This document shows, piece after piece, positions 26,992 to 34,692 of a stretch of 64,000 nucleotides of DNA (position 1 is the stretch's first letter; every line of letters begins with the position of its first letter). A program made the translations under genes and the position numbers. The notes beneath the pieces are model-generated. The model was not told the origin of the DNA. It saw only the letters and a program-made list of their open reading frames with translations, and ran no database searches. Source of the stretch: Bradyrhizobium sp. CER78 (GTDB taxonomy: Bacteria > Pseudomonadota > Alphaproteobacteria > Rhizobiales > Xanthobacteraceae). The DNA is taken from contig NZ_JARVWP010000009.1 of NCBI RefSeq assembly GCF_029846235.1, forward strand, positions 62,001 to 126,000. Reading direction: 5' to 3'.

Positions 26992-27612
26992 TCACCTGCG
27001 CCGCAGCACACTGAACTGGAACGACTGCGTCGCGCCCCAGGGCGTGACGTGCCGGTGCGCCTCATGCGCAATCAATTCGAATGCCGGACCGATGGCCCGG
27101 CCGAGCGTTGCGGGATCATAGCGCTGCACCGGCAGCCCGCTGCATTTCTCCGGACCGTCCAGCGCGAAGGTGCCGATCACGGCGTGGCCGCCTGCCTTGA
27201 CGCCGCGATGCAGCCGGTCGAGATAGGCCGCGCGGTCGTTCTCCTCGACCAGAAAATGAAACGCCGCACGATCGTGCCAGATGTCGAAGGCCCGCGGCGG
27301 CTGCCAGACCGTCGCATCATCGGCGACCCAGCGCACCGCATCGCCTGTCGCGCCAATGCGCTTCCGCGCGCTCGCCAGCGCCGCCTCGGAGAGATCGAGC
27401 ACGGTCAGATCGTGGAAGCCATTCGTCAGCAGCGCATCGACGAGGCGCGAGGCCCCGCCGCCGATGTCGATGATCGACGCGTCGCGGCTCGGCGCCACGG
27501 ATTCGATCAGGCGTAGCGAAGGCTGCGGATCGGCTTGCGACCAGCTCACCTGCTGCTCGCCCTTGGTCAGATAGACGGTCTGCCAATGCGATTGGCGATC
27601 AGATGCGGTCAT
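26992..27612 (-). CDS. Class I SAM-dependent methyltransferase
   Basis: A 206-residue protein. Motif I appears as IIDIGGGASRLVDAL near residue 48, the acidic motif II as LTVLDLSEAALASAR and motif IV as FDIWHDRAAFHFL. The last resembles thiol or metalloid methyltransferases such as TPMT-like proteins. The ATG at 27612 was chosen because similarity starts there; the frame opens to 27663. The ribosome-binding site is weak. Confidence 0.85.
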   Translation of the reverse strand: MTASDRQSHWQTVYLTKGEQQVSWSQADPQPSLRLIESVAPSRDASIIDIGGGASRLVDALLTNGFHDLTVLDLSEAALASARKRIGATGDAVRWVADDATVWQPPRAFDIWHDRAAFHFLVEENDRAAYLDRLHRGVKAGGHAVIGTFALDGPEKCSGLPVQRYDPATLGRAIGPAFELIAHEAHRHVTPWGATQSFQFSVLRRR

Positions 27613-27797
27613 GGCGATACGTCCCGAAAGCGGCAGCAACCTGCGTTGCGCGCGGTTAACCATGAGCTAGGCGCGGCGCTATCCCGCGTCAACCGGCAGC
27701 AGCCGGCACACCCGGCCGCATGGCGGCAAATGCCGCATTTGCATCGCCGCATTTTCCATCTAACCTGACCGGCAGGTTGAGATCGGGGCGCCCGGGG

Positions 27798-28502
27798 ATG
27801 GCCAATTTCGGCTGGACACGCGTCAACAAGCCTGCACAAGCGGAGGATGCCGCCAGCGACTTGCGCGGCCTCACCGACCCATCCGCGTTTCTCGCCGCGC
27901 TCGACAAGGTGGTGCCGCGCTATCTCGATCTCGCCGACAACGGCGTGCTGGTCTATCCTGCCTGCAAGCGCAAGCCCGGCGACCTGCTCGGCGATCCCAG
28001 GGCGATCTGGGAGCACACCCGCCTCGAAGCGATGCGCTACGTCCCGATGGTGCCGCGCAAGGATACCGCACTGCTGACCGATCCGGCCCGCCAGGCCGAG
28101 ACGATCGATGCCTTCCTGCGCCAGCGCGCGCATGACAACACCGTTGTCGATTTCACGGGAACGGCGATCGAGGACTACGGCATCGCGATCTATGCGGCGC
28201 TGAACTGGCTGAACCATTGCGGCGCCATCGTGAACGCCGATCCGCAGAAATTCTCCGGCACGCTGCGAAGCTTCCGCAAGGTCATGGTCGTCGCCCGGCA
28301 GTGGTGGGCGCTCGACGGCGCCGCGGAGCGCTGCCGGCAGATGCTGGAGGCGCGCGAGCGGCCGCCGCTGGTGTTCTTCCTGCTGTGGGCCGAATGCACC
28401 AACCTGGCACGCGAGATTGCGATCGCGGCGGCCGGTGCGACTGCTGCCGAGGACAGCATCGCGCGCATGCGCGCAGCCGACGATCCGGAACAACTGACGT
28501 AG
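27798..28502 (+). CDS. Hypothetical protein, 234 aa
   Basis: I do not recognise a family. It is a soluble, mixed helical protein with several Trp/Tyr-rich stretches (DYGIAIYAALNWLNHCG; ARQWWALDG) and no signal peptide. Codon use looks like its neighbours, and the frame is free of alternative long genes, so it is probably real. The ATG at 27798 follows CCCGGGG; an upstream ATG at 27720 gives 260 residues. Confidence 0.65.
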   Translation: MANFGWTRVNKPAQAEDAASDLRGLTDPSAFLAALDKVVPRYLDLADNGVLVYPACKRKPGDLLGDPRAIWEHTRLEAMRYVPMVPRKDTALLTDPARQAETIDAFLRQRAHDNTVVDFTGTAIEDYGIAIYAALNWLNHCGAIVNADPQKFSGTLRSFRKVMVVARQWWALDGAAERCRQMLEARERPPLVFFLLWAECTNLAREIAIAAAGATAAEDSIARMRAADDPEQLT

Positions 28503-28747
28503 CGAAGAGGCCGGCGCTGTCCTGGTTAGGACACTCGCTCGCTATGGGAATTAGGACACCCGTTAAGCATGCTGGAAAAAAGCTGCAAATGATTTACGTT
28601 TGATTCACATACTTTAATTGACTGGCTCAGGCTTTGATTCGATCATTCAAACACTGGGCAGGCTGTTTCATTAAGATCAATTTACAAGCCCAGAAGGGGC
28701 CGTCTATTACCCGACAAGCGGCGGTTCGGCGTGAGAATGGGAATAAA

Positions 28748-28787
28748 GAACGGCCCCGGCGATGAAGCTTCGCTGGGGCCGTTTCTT
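28748..28787. terminator. Strong bidirectional hairpin terminator
   Basis: Arms CGGCCCC and GGGGCCG extend inward through GCG/CGC and GAAGCTTC, and outward with A-rich and TTTCTT flanks on the two sides. It is 246 bases past the nearest plus-strand gene, so the transcript it ends may start within the AT-rich gap. Confidence 0.7.
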
Positions 28788-29017
28788 CGCCGGCGGTTTT
28801 AGGTCGCGCTCGCTGCCATGCCTATGTGAATGCGGGAACGGTTATCCGGCCGCACACAAGTCCCATGTTCGATCAGATCGACGTCGTCGAATGCGCCGGC
28901 TCTGGGTTGATCGGCCTCGCTCTAGGCGCGGCCTACATCCTCATGTCCTAAAGCCACCTCTTGGATGACACGTAAACTTGGCCCCAGCTTGTGCCCCCTC
29001 GCTGGGGTCGACGAATC

Positions 29018-29050
29018 TAAAAGTGAAAGAGGCCGCCACTGAGCGGCCTC
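29018..29050 (-). terminator. Terminator of the PilZ gene
   Basis: On the minus strand, GAGGCCGC and GCGGCCTC form a perfect 8-base stem with a 6-base loop, followed by TTTCACTTTT. It lies 69 bases after the stop of the PilZ-like gene. Confidence 0.75.
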
Positions 29051-29118
29051 ACCGTAGACCAATCCGAGCCACGGCCATCCAATACGAACAGCACCAAGAA
29101 GCCGGCGGAGCCCGATGG

Positions 29119-29772
29119 TCAGGCAACAGGGTCCGCGTCGGCGGACACCACCAGCAGATCCTTGGACTTGCGCGCGATCAGGCGGCCGAGATCGCCCTGC
29201 TTGTAGGTCTCGACGAACTTGATGGCGAAGCCGTTCGGCAGATGCCGGACCACGCGCCCGACACAGGCACCGATCGCCAGCGGCATGCCGATCGGCGGCT
29301 GCACCTCGGAGGACACCGCGGCGCCCGACAGCGACATATCGATGATGAAGCAGCTCTGCACGGTGCCGTCCGCCAGGGTCAGCATCGCGTGCGGCGCGAC
29401 GGGAACGAAACGCCGATTGTTGCGCGCCTCGCGGACGCTCGGATCCTTCTGCTTCTTCTCGATCCAGGTCAGCTTGTCGGCGAACTTCTCGCGCCTTGCA
29501 TGCGTCATCTCGAGCTCGAGCAGGAAGCTGCCGCTCATCGTGTCGGTGATGCAGCCCTCGAACTTGCCGAACTCCTCGAAATACGAGGTCAGCCGGTCGC
29601 CGACCTTGCCGACGACGGGCACGTCCACGATCATGCGGAACGGCGAGACGCGCGTGGTCCGGCAGGCAAACGTGCGCAGCTTGCCCTGCGCATCGTACCA
29701 GTTCGGCAGCGTGTAGCTGCCGTTGACCGCGATCCTGACCGCGCGTTGCTTGAGGAACTTTTCGACAGACAC
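29119..29772 (-). CDS. PilZ domain protein (two-part, 217 aa)
   Basis: A 217-residue cytosolic protein. The C-terminal PilZ domain is preceded by the basic RNNRRF element near residue 118 and has the IDMSLSGAAV motif (DxSxxG) near 143, together the classical c-di-GMP binding pair. The N-terminal half is a second beta-rich domain that may be a degenerate PilZ. The GTG at 29772 with GAGGTC upstream is preferred over an ATG at 29853, whose extra residues look non-coding. Probable c-di-GMP receptor. Confidence 0.8.
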   Translation of the reverse strand: MSVEKFLKQRAVRIAVNGSYTLPNWYDAQGKLRTFACRTTRVSPFRMIVDVPVVGKVGDRLTSYFEEFGKFEGCITDTMSGSFLLELEMTHARREKFADKLTWIEKKQKDPSVREARNNRRFVPVAPHAMLTLADGTVQSCFIIDMSLSGAAVSSEVQPPIGMPLAIGACVGRVVRHLPNGFAIKFVETYKQGDLGRLIARKSKDLLVVSADADPVA

Positions 29773-30149
29773 GACTTGACCTCGCCCGAGGCGATGTGAG
29801 TGCACGGAGGTCAGGGCAGACCGACATCCGGGTCGGTCTGGTGGTGGAGACATCCGCTACCGACGCGATGGCAGCGGGAAGGCTGCGGCACGCGTCCCAG
29901 CGCGCCGCGGGAGGGTCCTGGCGCGCAGGTGCGTACAGTCGTACCGTCGAAAAACTAGGGAAAAGTTAAACCGGGACGGAGCGCGGGCGGCGCACTCTAT
30001 GGCGCAAGCCTTACGCGGCAGTTCATTTTGCGAGCCGTACAACTACCGGGAGAGTTGCCGCACGCCGATGCAATCGCGCCGTGCCCTAAACCGGCTGCCT
30101 CGGCTACCGGCCGGGTGCTAGGCTTGGCCAAAATCAGAGCGGACCTCAC
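29773..30149. other. Divergent intergenic region, PilZ / enoyl-CoA hydratase
   Basis: 377 bases holding the promoters of the two divergent genes. I see only a short GTAC-N4-GTAC repeat near 29933 and no convincing small gene. Confidence 0.5.
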
Positions 30150-30986
30150 ATGGCAAATATCACGGCAAATATCTCGGCAAACATCTCGGACAAATCGCTT
30201 GCCGACGGCAAGATCCTGCAAAGCGTGGTCGACGGCGTCGGCGTCATCACCTTCAACAATCCCGGCAAGCGCAACGCGATGTCGCTGGAGATGTGGGAAG
30301 GGCTCGGCGAGGCGTTGATCGCGCTACGCGACGATCCAGCCGTCCGCGTCGTGATCCTGGTCGGCGCCGGCGACAAGGCCTTCGTGTCGGGCGCCGATAT
30401 CAGCCAGTTCGAGAAGACGAGACACAACGCTGAGGCCTCCGAGGAATATTCCCGCCGCAGCGCCGCCCAGCGCGCCTTGCTCGCGGATTACCCGAAGCCG
30501 ACCATCGCCTGCATCCGCGGCTTCTGCCTCGGCGGCGGCATGCAGGTCGCGATGCTGACCGATATCCGCATCTCCGGTGCCAGCGGCCAGTTCGGCATTC
30601 CCGCCGCCAAGCTCGGCATCGCCTATGGTTATGACGGCTTGCGCCATCTGGTGTCGCTGGTCGGCCCGTCCTGGGCGCGGCTGATCATGTATACCGGCAT
30701 GCGGATCGATTCCGCGGAAGCGCTGCGGATCGGCCTCGTCGATCGCGTGCTGCCGGATGCCGAGCTTTGGGACGCGACCATGGAGATCGCGCGCACCATC
30801 TCGGGCAACGCACCGCTGGCGATCAAGGCCGCCAAGATCACCATCGCGCAGGTGCTGAAGGATCCCGCCGATCGCGACATGGCCGCGATCAGGCAGATCG
30901 GCATCGACTGCATGGACAGCGCGGATTTCCGCGAAGGCCGCAACGCCTTCATGGAAAAGCGCAAGCCGCAGTTCAAGGGCCGGTAG
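30150..30986 (+). CDS. Enoyl-CoA hydratase/isomerase fold protein, atypical active site
   Basis: A 278-residue crotonase-fold protein. The oxyanion-hole segments FVSGADISQFE (near residue 78) and GFCLGGGMQVAMLTDIRIS (near 128) are intact. The hydratase pair of catalytic glutamates is missing: the first site reads IPAAKLG where PEI is usual, and the second reads ARLIMYTG where MEMVLTG is usual. It therefore may not hydrate enoyl-CoA and could be an isomerase, hydrolase or lyase. The N-terminus is built from a threefold 12-base repeat. It is monocistronic and ends before a hairpin. Confidence 0.88.
   Translation: MANITANISANISDKSLADGKILQSVVDGVGVITFNNPGKRNAMSLEMWEGLGEALIALRDDPAVRVVILVGAGDKAFVSGADISQFEKTRHNAEASEEYSRRSAAQRALLADYPKPTIACIRGFCLGGGMQVAMLTDIRISGASGQFGIPAAKLGIAYGYDGLRHLVSLVGPSWARLIMYTGMRIDSAEALRIGLVDRVLPDAELWDATMEIARTISGNAPLAIKAAKITIAQVLKDPADRDMAAIRQIGIDCMDSADFREGRNAFMEKRKPQFKGR
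30153..30188 (+). repeat. Threefold 12-bp tandem repeat in coding sequence
   Basis: Three near-identical 12-base units directly after the ATG encode ANIT-ANIS-ANIS. They differ at only two positions. This is a microsatellite-like expansion at the N-terminus. Confidence 0.85.
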
Positions 30987-31035
30987 AGCGTTTTCGAGCG
31001 AAGTGGCTGCCGGTAAAGTGCGTCAAAAACATCCG

Positions 31036-31068
31036 CTGTCATCGCCCGGCTTAACCGGGCGATGACAG
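31036..31068. terminator. Long hairpin after the enoyl-CoA hydratase gene
   Basis: CTGTCATCGCCCGG pairs perfectly with CCGGGCGATGACAG around a 5-base loop, and a further partial stem lies outside. It has no T-tract. It lies between two convergent genes and could stop transcription in either direction or be a dispersed repeat. Confidence 0.6.
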
Positions 31069-31204
31069 ATGCGGATGAGAACGCCGCCTGCATGATTTCT
31101 GAATATTAGAAATATATCCCTGAGTTGCCCGACGCGTCAAGTCCCCGGCTCGACGGCCGGCCGCTACTTTGCATGGGGTTGTTTTCGATATTTCGGCAGC
31201 GCCC

Positions 31205-31987
31205 CTACTTCTTGTCGTGGACCGGCACCGTGTAATTGAGGATCAACCGGCCGCCGTCGGGATAGATGGTCTGGCCGGTGATGTAGGAGGCATCGTCGCT
31301 GGCGAGGAACGCGACCACCGAGGCAACCTCGCTCGGCTCGCCGCAGCGGCCGACCGGGGTGCGCGACAGCACGCTGCGCCGCGCGTCCTCCGACGAGAAG
31401 ATCGCGGTTGCCACCATCTCGGTCAGGATCGTGCCGGGCCCGACCGCCACGACGCGAATGCCGTGCGGCGCCAGCGCCACGGCGGCGACCGAGGTGAGCT
31501 GCTTCATCGCGCCCTTGGACATCGCGTAGGTCGCAAGCGAGGGGATCGCGAGCAGCGCATTGACCGATGACATGTTGACGACGACGCCGCCACCGCCCTG
31601 CGCAATCATCTGGCGCGCCGCGGCCTGCACGCCGAAGAAGGCGCCCTTCAGGTTGATCCCCATCACGTCATCGAACTCGGCCTCGGTGATGTCGAGAAAG
31701 TCGCGGTTGCGCGCGACGCCGGCATTGTTGACCATGACGTCGAGCCGGCCGAACTCCTTCACCGCCGTGGCGACGATGCGATCAACGTCGGCGCGCTTGC
31801 TGACATCGGCTTCCACCGCCCGCAGCTGATCGACATGTCCGAGTTCCTGGGCGGTGTGGACCAGCCCGGAGGCATCGACGTCCGAGATGACGACCCTGGC
31901 GCCATCGGACAGGAAGCGCGCGGCACAGGCCTTGCCGATGCCGCGCGCCGCTCCGGTGATGGCGACGACCTTGCCGGAATTCTTCAT
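31205..31987 (-). CDS. SDR family oxidoreductase
   Basis: A 260-residue classical short-chain dehydrogenase. The cofactor motif TGAARGIGKA starts near residue 10, NNAG lies near 88, and the catalytic residues fall in SSVNALLAIPSLATYAMSKGA (Ser, then YxxxK). NAD(H) use is suggested by the Asp (ISDVD) after strand 2. The start at 31987 has TGGAGG upstream. It is the last gene of a minus-strand run with a dehydrogenase and a decarboxylase-like protein; the substrate is unknown. Confidence 0.9.
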   Translation of the reverse strand: MKNSGKVVAITGAARGIGKACAARFLSDGARVVISDVDASGLVHTAQELGHVDQLRAVEADVSKRADVDRIVATAVKEFGRLDVMVNNAGVARNRDFLDITEAEFDDVMGINLKGAFFGVQAAARQMIAQGGGGVVVNMSSVNALLAIPSLATYAMSKGAMKQLTSVAAVALAPHGIRVVAVGPGTILTEMVATAIFSSEDARRSVLSRTPVGRCGEPSEVASVVAFLASDDASYITGQTIYPDGGRLILNYTVPVHDKK

Positions 31988-32073
31988 GGGAGTGCCTCCA
32001 AAACAAAGCTGTTTACGGAGCAATAGCGCATTGCGCGGCGGCAGGGAACGCGGCGGATTCTCCGCGCGATGCG

Positions 32074-32997
32074 TCAGGACTTGATGCGCGCGAGAATCCG
32101 ATCGGCCTCGATCCGCCAATCGGCGCTGCGGGCGAAGTCCGCCGTGCCCTTAGCCCCGAACACGCCCTCATCGGCAAGATCGGCGATCCAGCTTTGCCGC
32201 TCGGCGGTCCCCGACGCGGACCATGGCGTCAGCCCGGCCTCGCGCACGGTCTCCGCCACCTCGCACACCTCCTCGGCGCGCCGCCGGCCGTGCTCGATCA
32301 CCCGCTGGAAGAAATAGGCGCCCTGCTTCTCCCAGTCGACGCCAGGGAAGGTCTCCTTGAGCGAAGCCAGCACGGCGTCCTCGACGCCATAGGCGCGCGC
32401 GGTGGTAAAACTCTCGATCACCATCGCTTCCAGGCCCTTGATCATGATGCTGCGGCACATCTTGACCGCCGAGGACACGCCAAGCTCGTCGCTTGCAACC
32501 TTGGCGGCGAAGCCGAGCGCGACCAGCAGCGGCGCCAGCTCCCGCGCGCCCTGGCCGCCGAGCAGCAGCGGCACCTTGATCCGGTACGGCGGCAGTGAGG
32601 TCATCACCGCGCCCTCGACATAGCGGCCGCCGGCGCCATCGATGTGGGCCGCCGCGCGCTGCTTGGCGCCGGGCGAGGCCGAGTTGAAATCGAGGAACCA
32701 GGCGCCCTTCCGGATTGCGGGCGCGCAGGCCCCGGCCACCGGCACCGCCTGGCTCGCCGTCACCGCCGAGATGATGAAATCGGCGCGCGCCGCGAGATCG
32801 GCATGCGATTCCGCAAGCGCGACGCCGTTCTTCGCGGCGTGTGCACGCAGCGGCGCGTCCTGCCCGCGGTCGAGCTTGATGTCGTAGGCGGAGACCTTGA
32901 TGCCCTCTTTGCGAAGATCTTCGGCCAGGATGCGGCCGACCTCGCCATAGCCGAGCATGCCGATCTGCCACTGTCGCGGATCGCTGGAGATGGTCAT
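32074..32997 (-). CDS. NAD(P)-binding 6PGDH-like dehydrogenase (DUF1932)
   Basis: A 307-residue protein of the 3-hydroxyisobutyrate/6-phosphogluconate dehydrogenase group. The Rossmann motif GMLGYGEVGRILAEDL is near residue 12; a helical C-terminal domain contains AVKMCRSIMIKGLEAMVIES, the DUF1932 type. Its ATG overlaps the stop of the preceding decarboxylase-like gene (ATGA), so they are translationally coupled. It probably oxidises a hydroxy acid in an aromatic-acid side pathway. Confidence 0.85.
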   Translation of the reverse strand: MTISSDPRQWQIGMLGYGEVGRILAEDLRKEGIKVSAYDIKLDRGQDAPLRAHAAKNGVALAESHADLAARADFIISAVTASQAVPVAGACAPAIRKGAWFLDFNSASPGAKQRAAAHIDGAGGRYVEGAVMTSLPPYRIKVPLLLGGQGARELAPLLVALGFAAKVASDELGVSSAVKMCRSIMIKGLEAMVIESFTTARAYGVEDAVLASLKETFPGVDWEKQGAYFFQRVIEHGRRRAEEVCEVAETVREAGLTPWSASGTAERQSWIADLADEGVFGAKGTADFARSADWRIEADRILARIKS

Positions 32998-33866
32998 CAG
33001 TTCAAGTCCCGTGTTGTGTCGTCGAACAGCTCGTCGACCGTGACGCGCCGGGGGATCAACGCCTGCTGGGCGCAATAGTCGATCATCAGCTCGAGCGCCT
33101 TGCGGTTCGCCTCGACGCCGAACGGCACCATGTCCGGGACGCCAGGCGGTCCAGCCTCCGCCTTGCTGCGCTTCAGGAGATCGTAGAGGCTCCGCACCAC
33201 ATCCGGCCGCGACGTCGCGAGCCGCGTTGTCACCACCACCAGGTGATTGACCGGCACGACGCCATGCCGCGCGTACCACCGCGCCGCCTCCGCGGCCGGA
33301 TCGGCGAACAACGGCTTGAGCGCCGGATCATTCGAGGTCTCGCCCAGCACGGCGTCGAGTTCACCATCCCTGAGCATCTGGATGATGCTGCTTCCCTTCG
33401 GGGCGCGCTCGGTGCGGTCGACATATTCGGCGACATGCGGGTCCTCGAAGGTCACCCAATTGATGCTGTCGAGGTTGACGCCATGGTCGTTGGCGAGGAT
33501 GCCGCGCATCCACGCTCCGGTCGTGGTCGTGAACGAGCGGATACCGACCCGCTTGCCTTCGAGATCGGCAGGCGCAAGCGCGCCGCGATCCGCGCGACAA
33601 AGCGCGTGGCCGTGCTGGAAGCGGCCGACCATCGCCGCCGGCAGCAGCACCAGCGGCTTGCCGTACGCCCTTGCCATCAGATAGGTCACGATCGCCATCT
33701 CGCAGACGTCGAACGCCTGCTCGCGCACCATCGACTTGAACGCGGCATTGGTCGGCGTGAACTCGGTGAAGTCCAGATCGAACAGATCCGAGCCCAGCTC
33801 ACCGCGCTTCGCCGCCTGGACGTGCGGGTGATTGCCAAGCACCGTGCGCAACCGAAGCTTCTCCAT
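32997..33866 (-). CDS. 4,5-dihydroxyphthalate decarboxylase-like / SBP-fold protein
   Basis: A 289-residue protein with the periplasmic-binding-protein fold but no signal peptide, like Pht5-type 4,5-dihydroxyphthalate decarboxylases. Visible segments are AFDVCEMAIVTYLMARAYG near residue 55 and GVRPEDI-like GKRVGIRSFTTTTGAWMRG near 105. The absence of a leader favours a cytosolic enzyme over a transporter component. It is coupled to the DUF1932 dehydrogenase and lies downstream of a TetR gene. The substrate is unproven, perhaps a phthalate-type compound. Confidence 0.7.
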   Translation of the reverse strand: MEKLRLRTVLGNHPHVQAAKRGELGSDLFDLDFTEFTPTNAAFKSMVREQAFDVCEMAIVTYLMARAYGKPLVLLPAAMVGRFQHGHALCRADRGALAPADLEGKRVGIRSFTTTTGAWMRGILANDHGVNLDSINWVTFEDPHVAEYVDRTERAPKGSSIIQMLRDGELDAVLGETSNDPALKPLFADPAAEAARWYARHGVVPVNHLVVVTTRLATSRPDVVRSLYDLLKRSKAEAGPPGVPDMVPFGVEANRKALELMIDYCAQQALIPRRVTVDELFDDTTRDLN

Positions 33867-33886
33867 GGCGACGAACTCCGCGGGGG

Positions 33887-34633
33887 TCAGGTCAGCGCCC
33901 GTCCTTGAGTAACGCCCGGCGCCTTGCGCGGTGGGGGTGTCGCCGGATCGAGCGGCGCGGCTTGCAGCGCGGCGACCGTCGCGCGCACCAGCTCCTCGAT
34001 GGCATGGCCGGCATCGGTGCCGTCGGCGCTGCCGCGCGACAGGCGCGAGACGCGCTCCGGCGTCACCAGCGTGTAGTAGAGCGCGCCGAGCAAGAAGTGG
34101 CCGCGCCAGACCAGATCGGTCCGCGGAATGTGCGGCAGGCTCTCATGGATCGCGTCGATGAAGGCATGGCTGGTGTCGTCGAAGGTCTGCGCGATGATCT
34201 TGCGCACCACCTCGTTGCCCTCCGCCGACATGATCGCGCGCAGCCGCGTGAACCGCGTGCCGCCGCCGGCAAGGTCGCTGCCCGAGGTGAAGGCCGGCAG
34301 CACATAGGCGCGCACGATCGCCTCGAGCCGGTCCTGCAGGTCGCGCACCCGCCGCGCCGCCGCCAGAAGCTCGGAGCGCCGCCGGTTCATCGGGCCGCAA
34401 TGGCGCCGATAGATTTCGAGCAGCAGGCCGTCCTTGGTCTTGAAGTGATAGGTCACGCTGCCGGGATTGGCGCCCGCGGTCTGTGCGATGTCGCGCACCG
34501 AGACGGCGTTGAAGCCGTAGGTCGAGAACAACTCCTCCGCCGCGGCGAGGATCGCCTCGCGCATGTTCGGCTTGCGCGTGCTGACGGCCTTCGCGTCGGC
34601 CTTTGCGTTGGACTTGGCGGGCTTGCGGACCAT
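33887..34633 (-). CDS. TetR family regulator
   Basis: A 248-residue regulator with the TetR helix-turn-helix at about residues 24-68 (FNAVSVRDIAQTAGANPGSV, then TYHFKTKDGLLL) and a large ligand domain resembling those of AcrR-like proteins with a C-terminal extension. It sits 20 bases upstream of the decarboxylase-like gene on the same strand. Its start codon lies in an inverted repeat that is probably its own operator. A longer reading frame to 34696 lacks support. Confidence 0.9.
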   Translation of the reverse strand: MVRKPAKSNAKADAKAVSTRKPNMREAILAAAEELFSTYGFNAVSVRDIAQTAGANPGSVTYHFKTKDGLLLEIYRRHCGPMNRRRSELLAAARRVRDLQDRLEAIVRAYVLPAFTSGSDLAGGGTRFTRLRAIMSAEGNEVVRKIIAQTFDDTSHAFIDAIHESLPHIPRTDLVWRGHFLLGALYYTLVTPERVSRLSRGSADGTDAGHAIEELVRATVAALQAAPLDPATPPPRKAPGVTQGRALT

Positions 34634-34655
34634 ATTTGTACTATCGTCCAAATAT
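34632..34655. promoter_or_regulatory. Inverted repeat ATATTTG-N10-CAAATAT at the TetR start
   Basis: Perfect 7-base arms spaced by 10 bases overlap the tetR start codon. This is the size and position of a TetR autoregulatory operator. Confidence 0.55.
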
Positions 34656-34692
34656 TCAGGTCGCGTCAACAAGGCGGCCCGCGGGCCCGCGA

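Larger units (their letters stand above)
28503..29118. other. Gene-poor, locally AT-rich region
   Basis: 616 bases without a convincing gene. A TGTCCT-N4-AGGACA repeat at 28518-28533 and another AGGACAC at 28553 may be remnants of a mobile element end. 28590-28700 is unusually AT-rich. It ends in a strong bidirectional hairpin (28748-28787), and a second hairpin (29018-29050) terminates the downstream minus-strand gene. A 28-codon frame at 28865-28951 could encode a small hydrophobic peptide but lacks a ribosome-binding site. Confidence 0.6.

Noticed and set aside
26502..27014. A plus-strand 170-codon frame opposite the DOPA-dioxygenase-like gene.
   Set aside because: No domain similarity; the minus strand has the family motifs and ribosome-binding site.
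28518..28560. An insertion-sequence end with TGTCCT/AGGACA repeats.
   Set aside because: Only short repeats are present, with no transposase or target duplication. It is mentioned only as a possible scar.
30150..30986. Assigning a specific beta-oxidation gene name to the enoyl-CoA hydratase-fold protein.
   Set aside because: Both catalytic glutamates are absent, so no named hydratase is justified.
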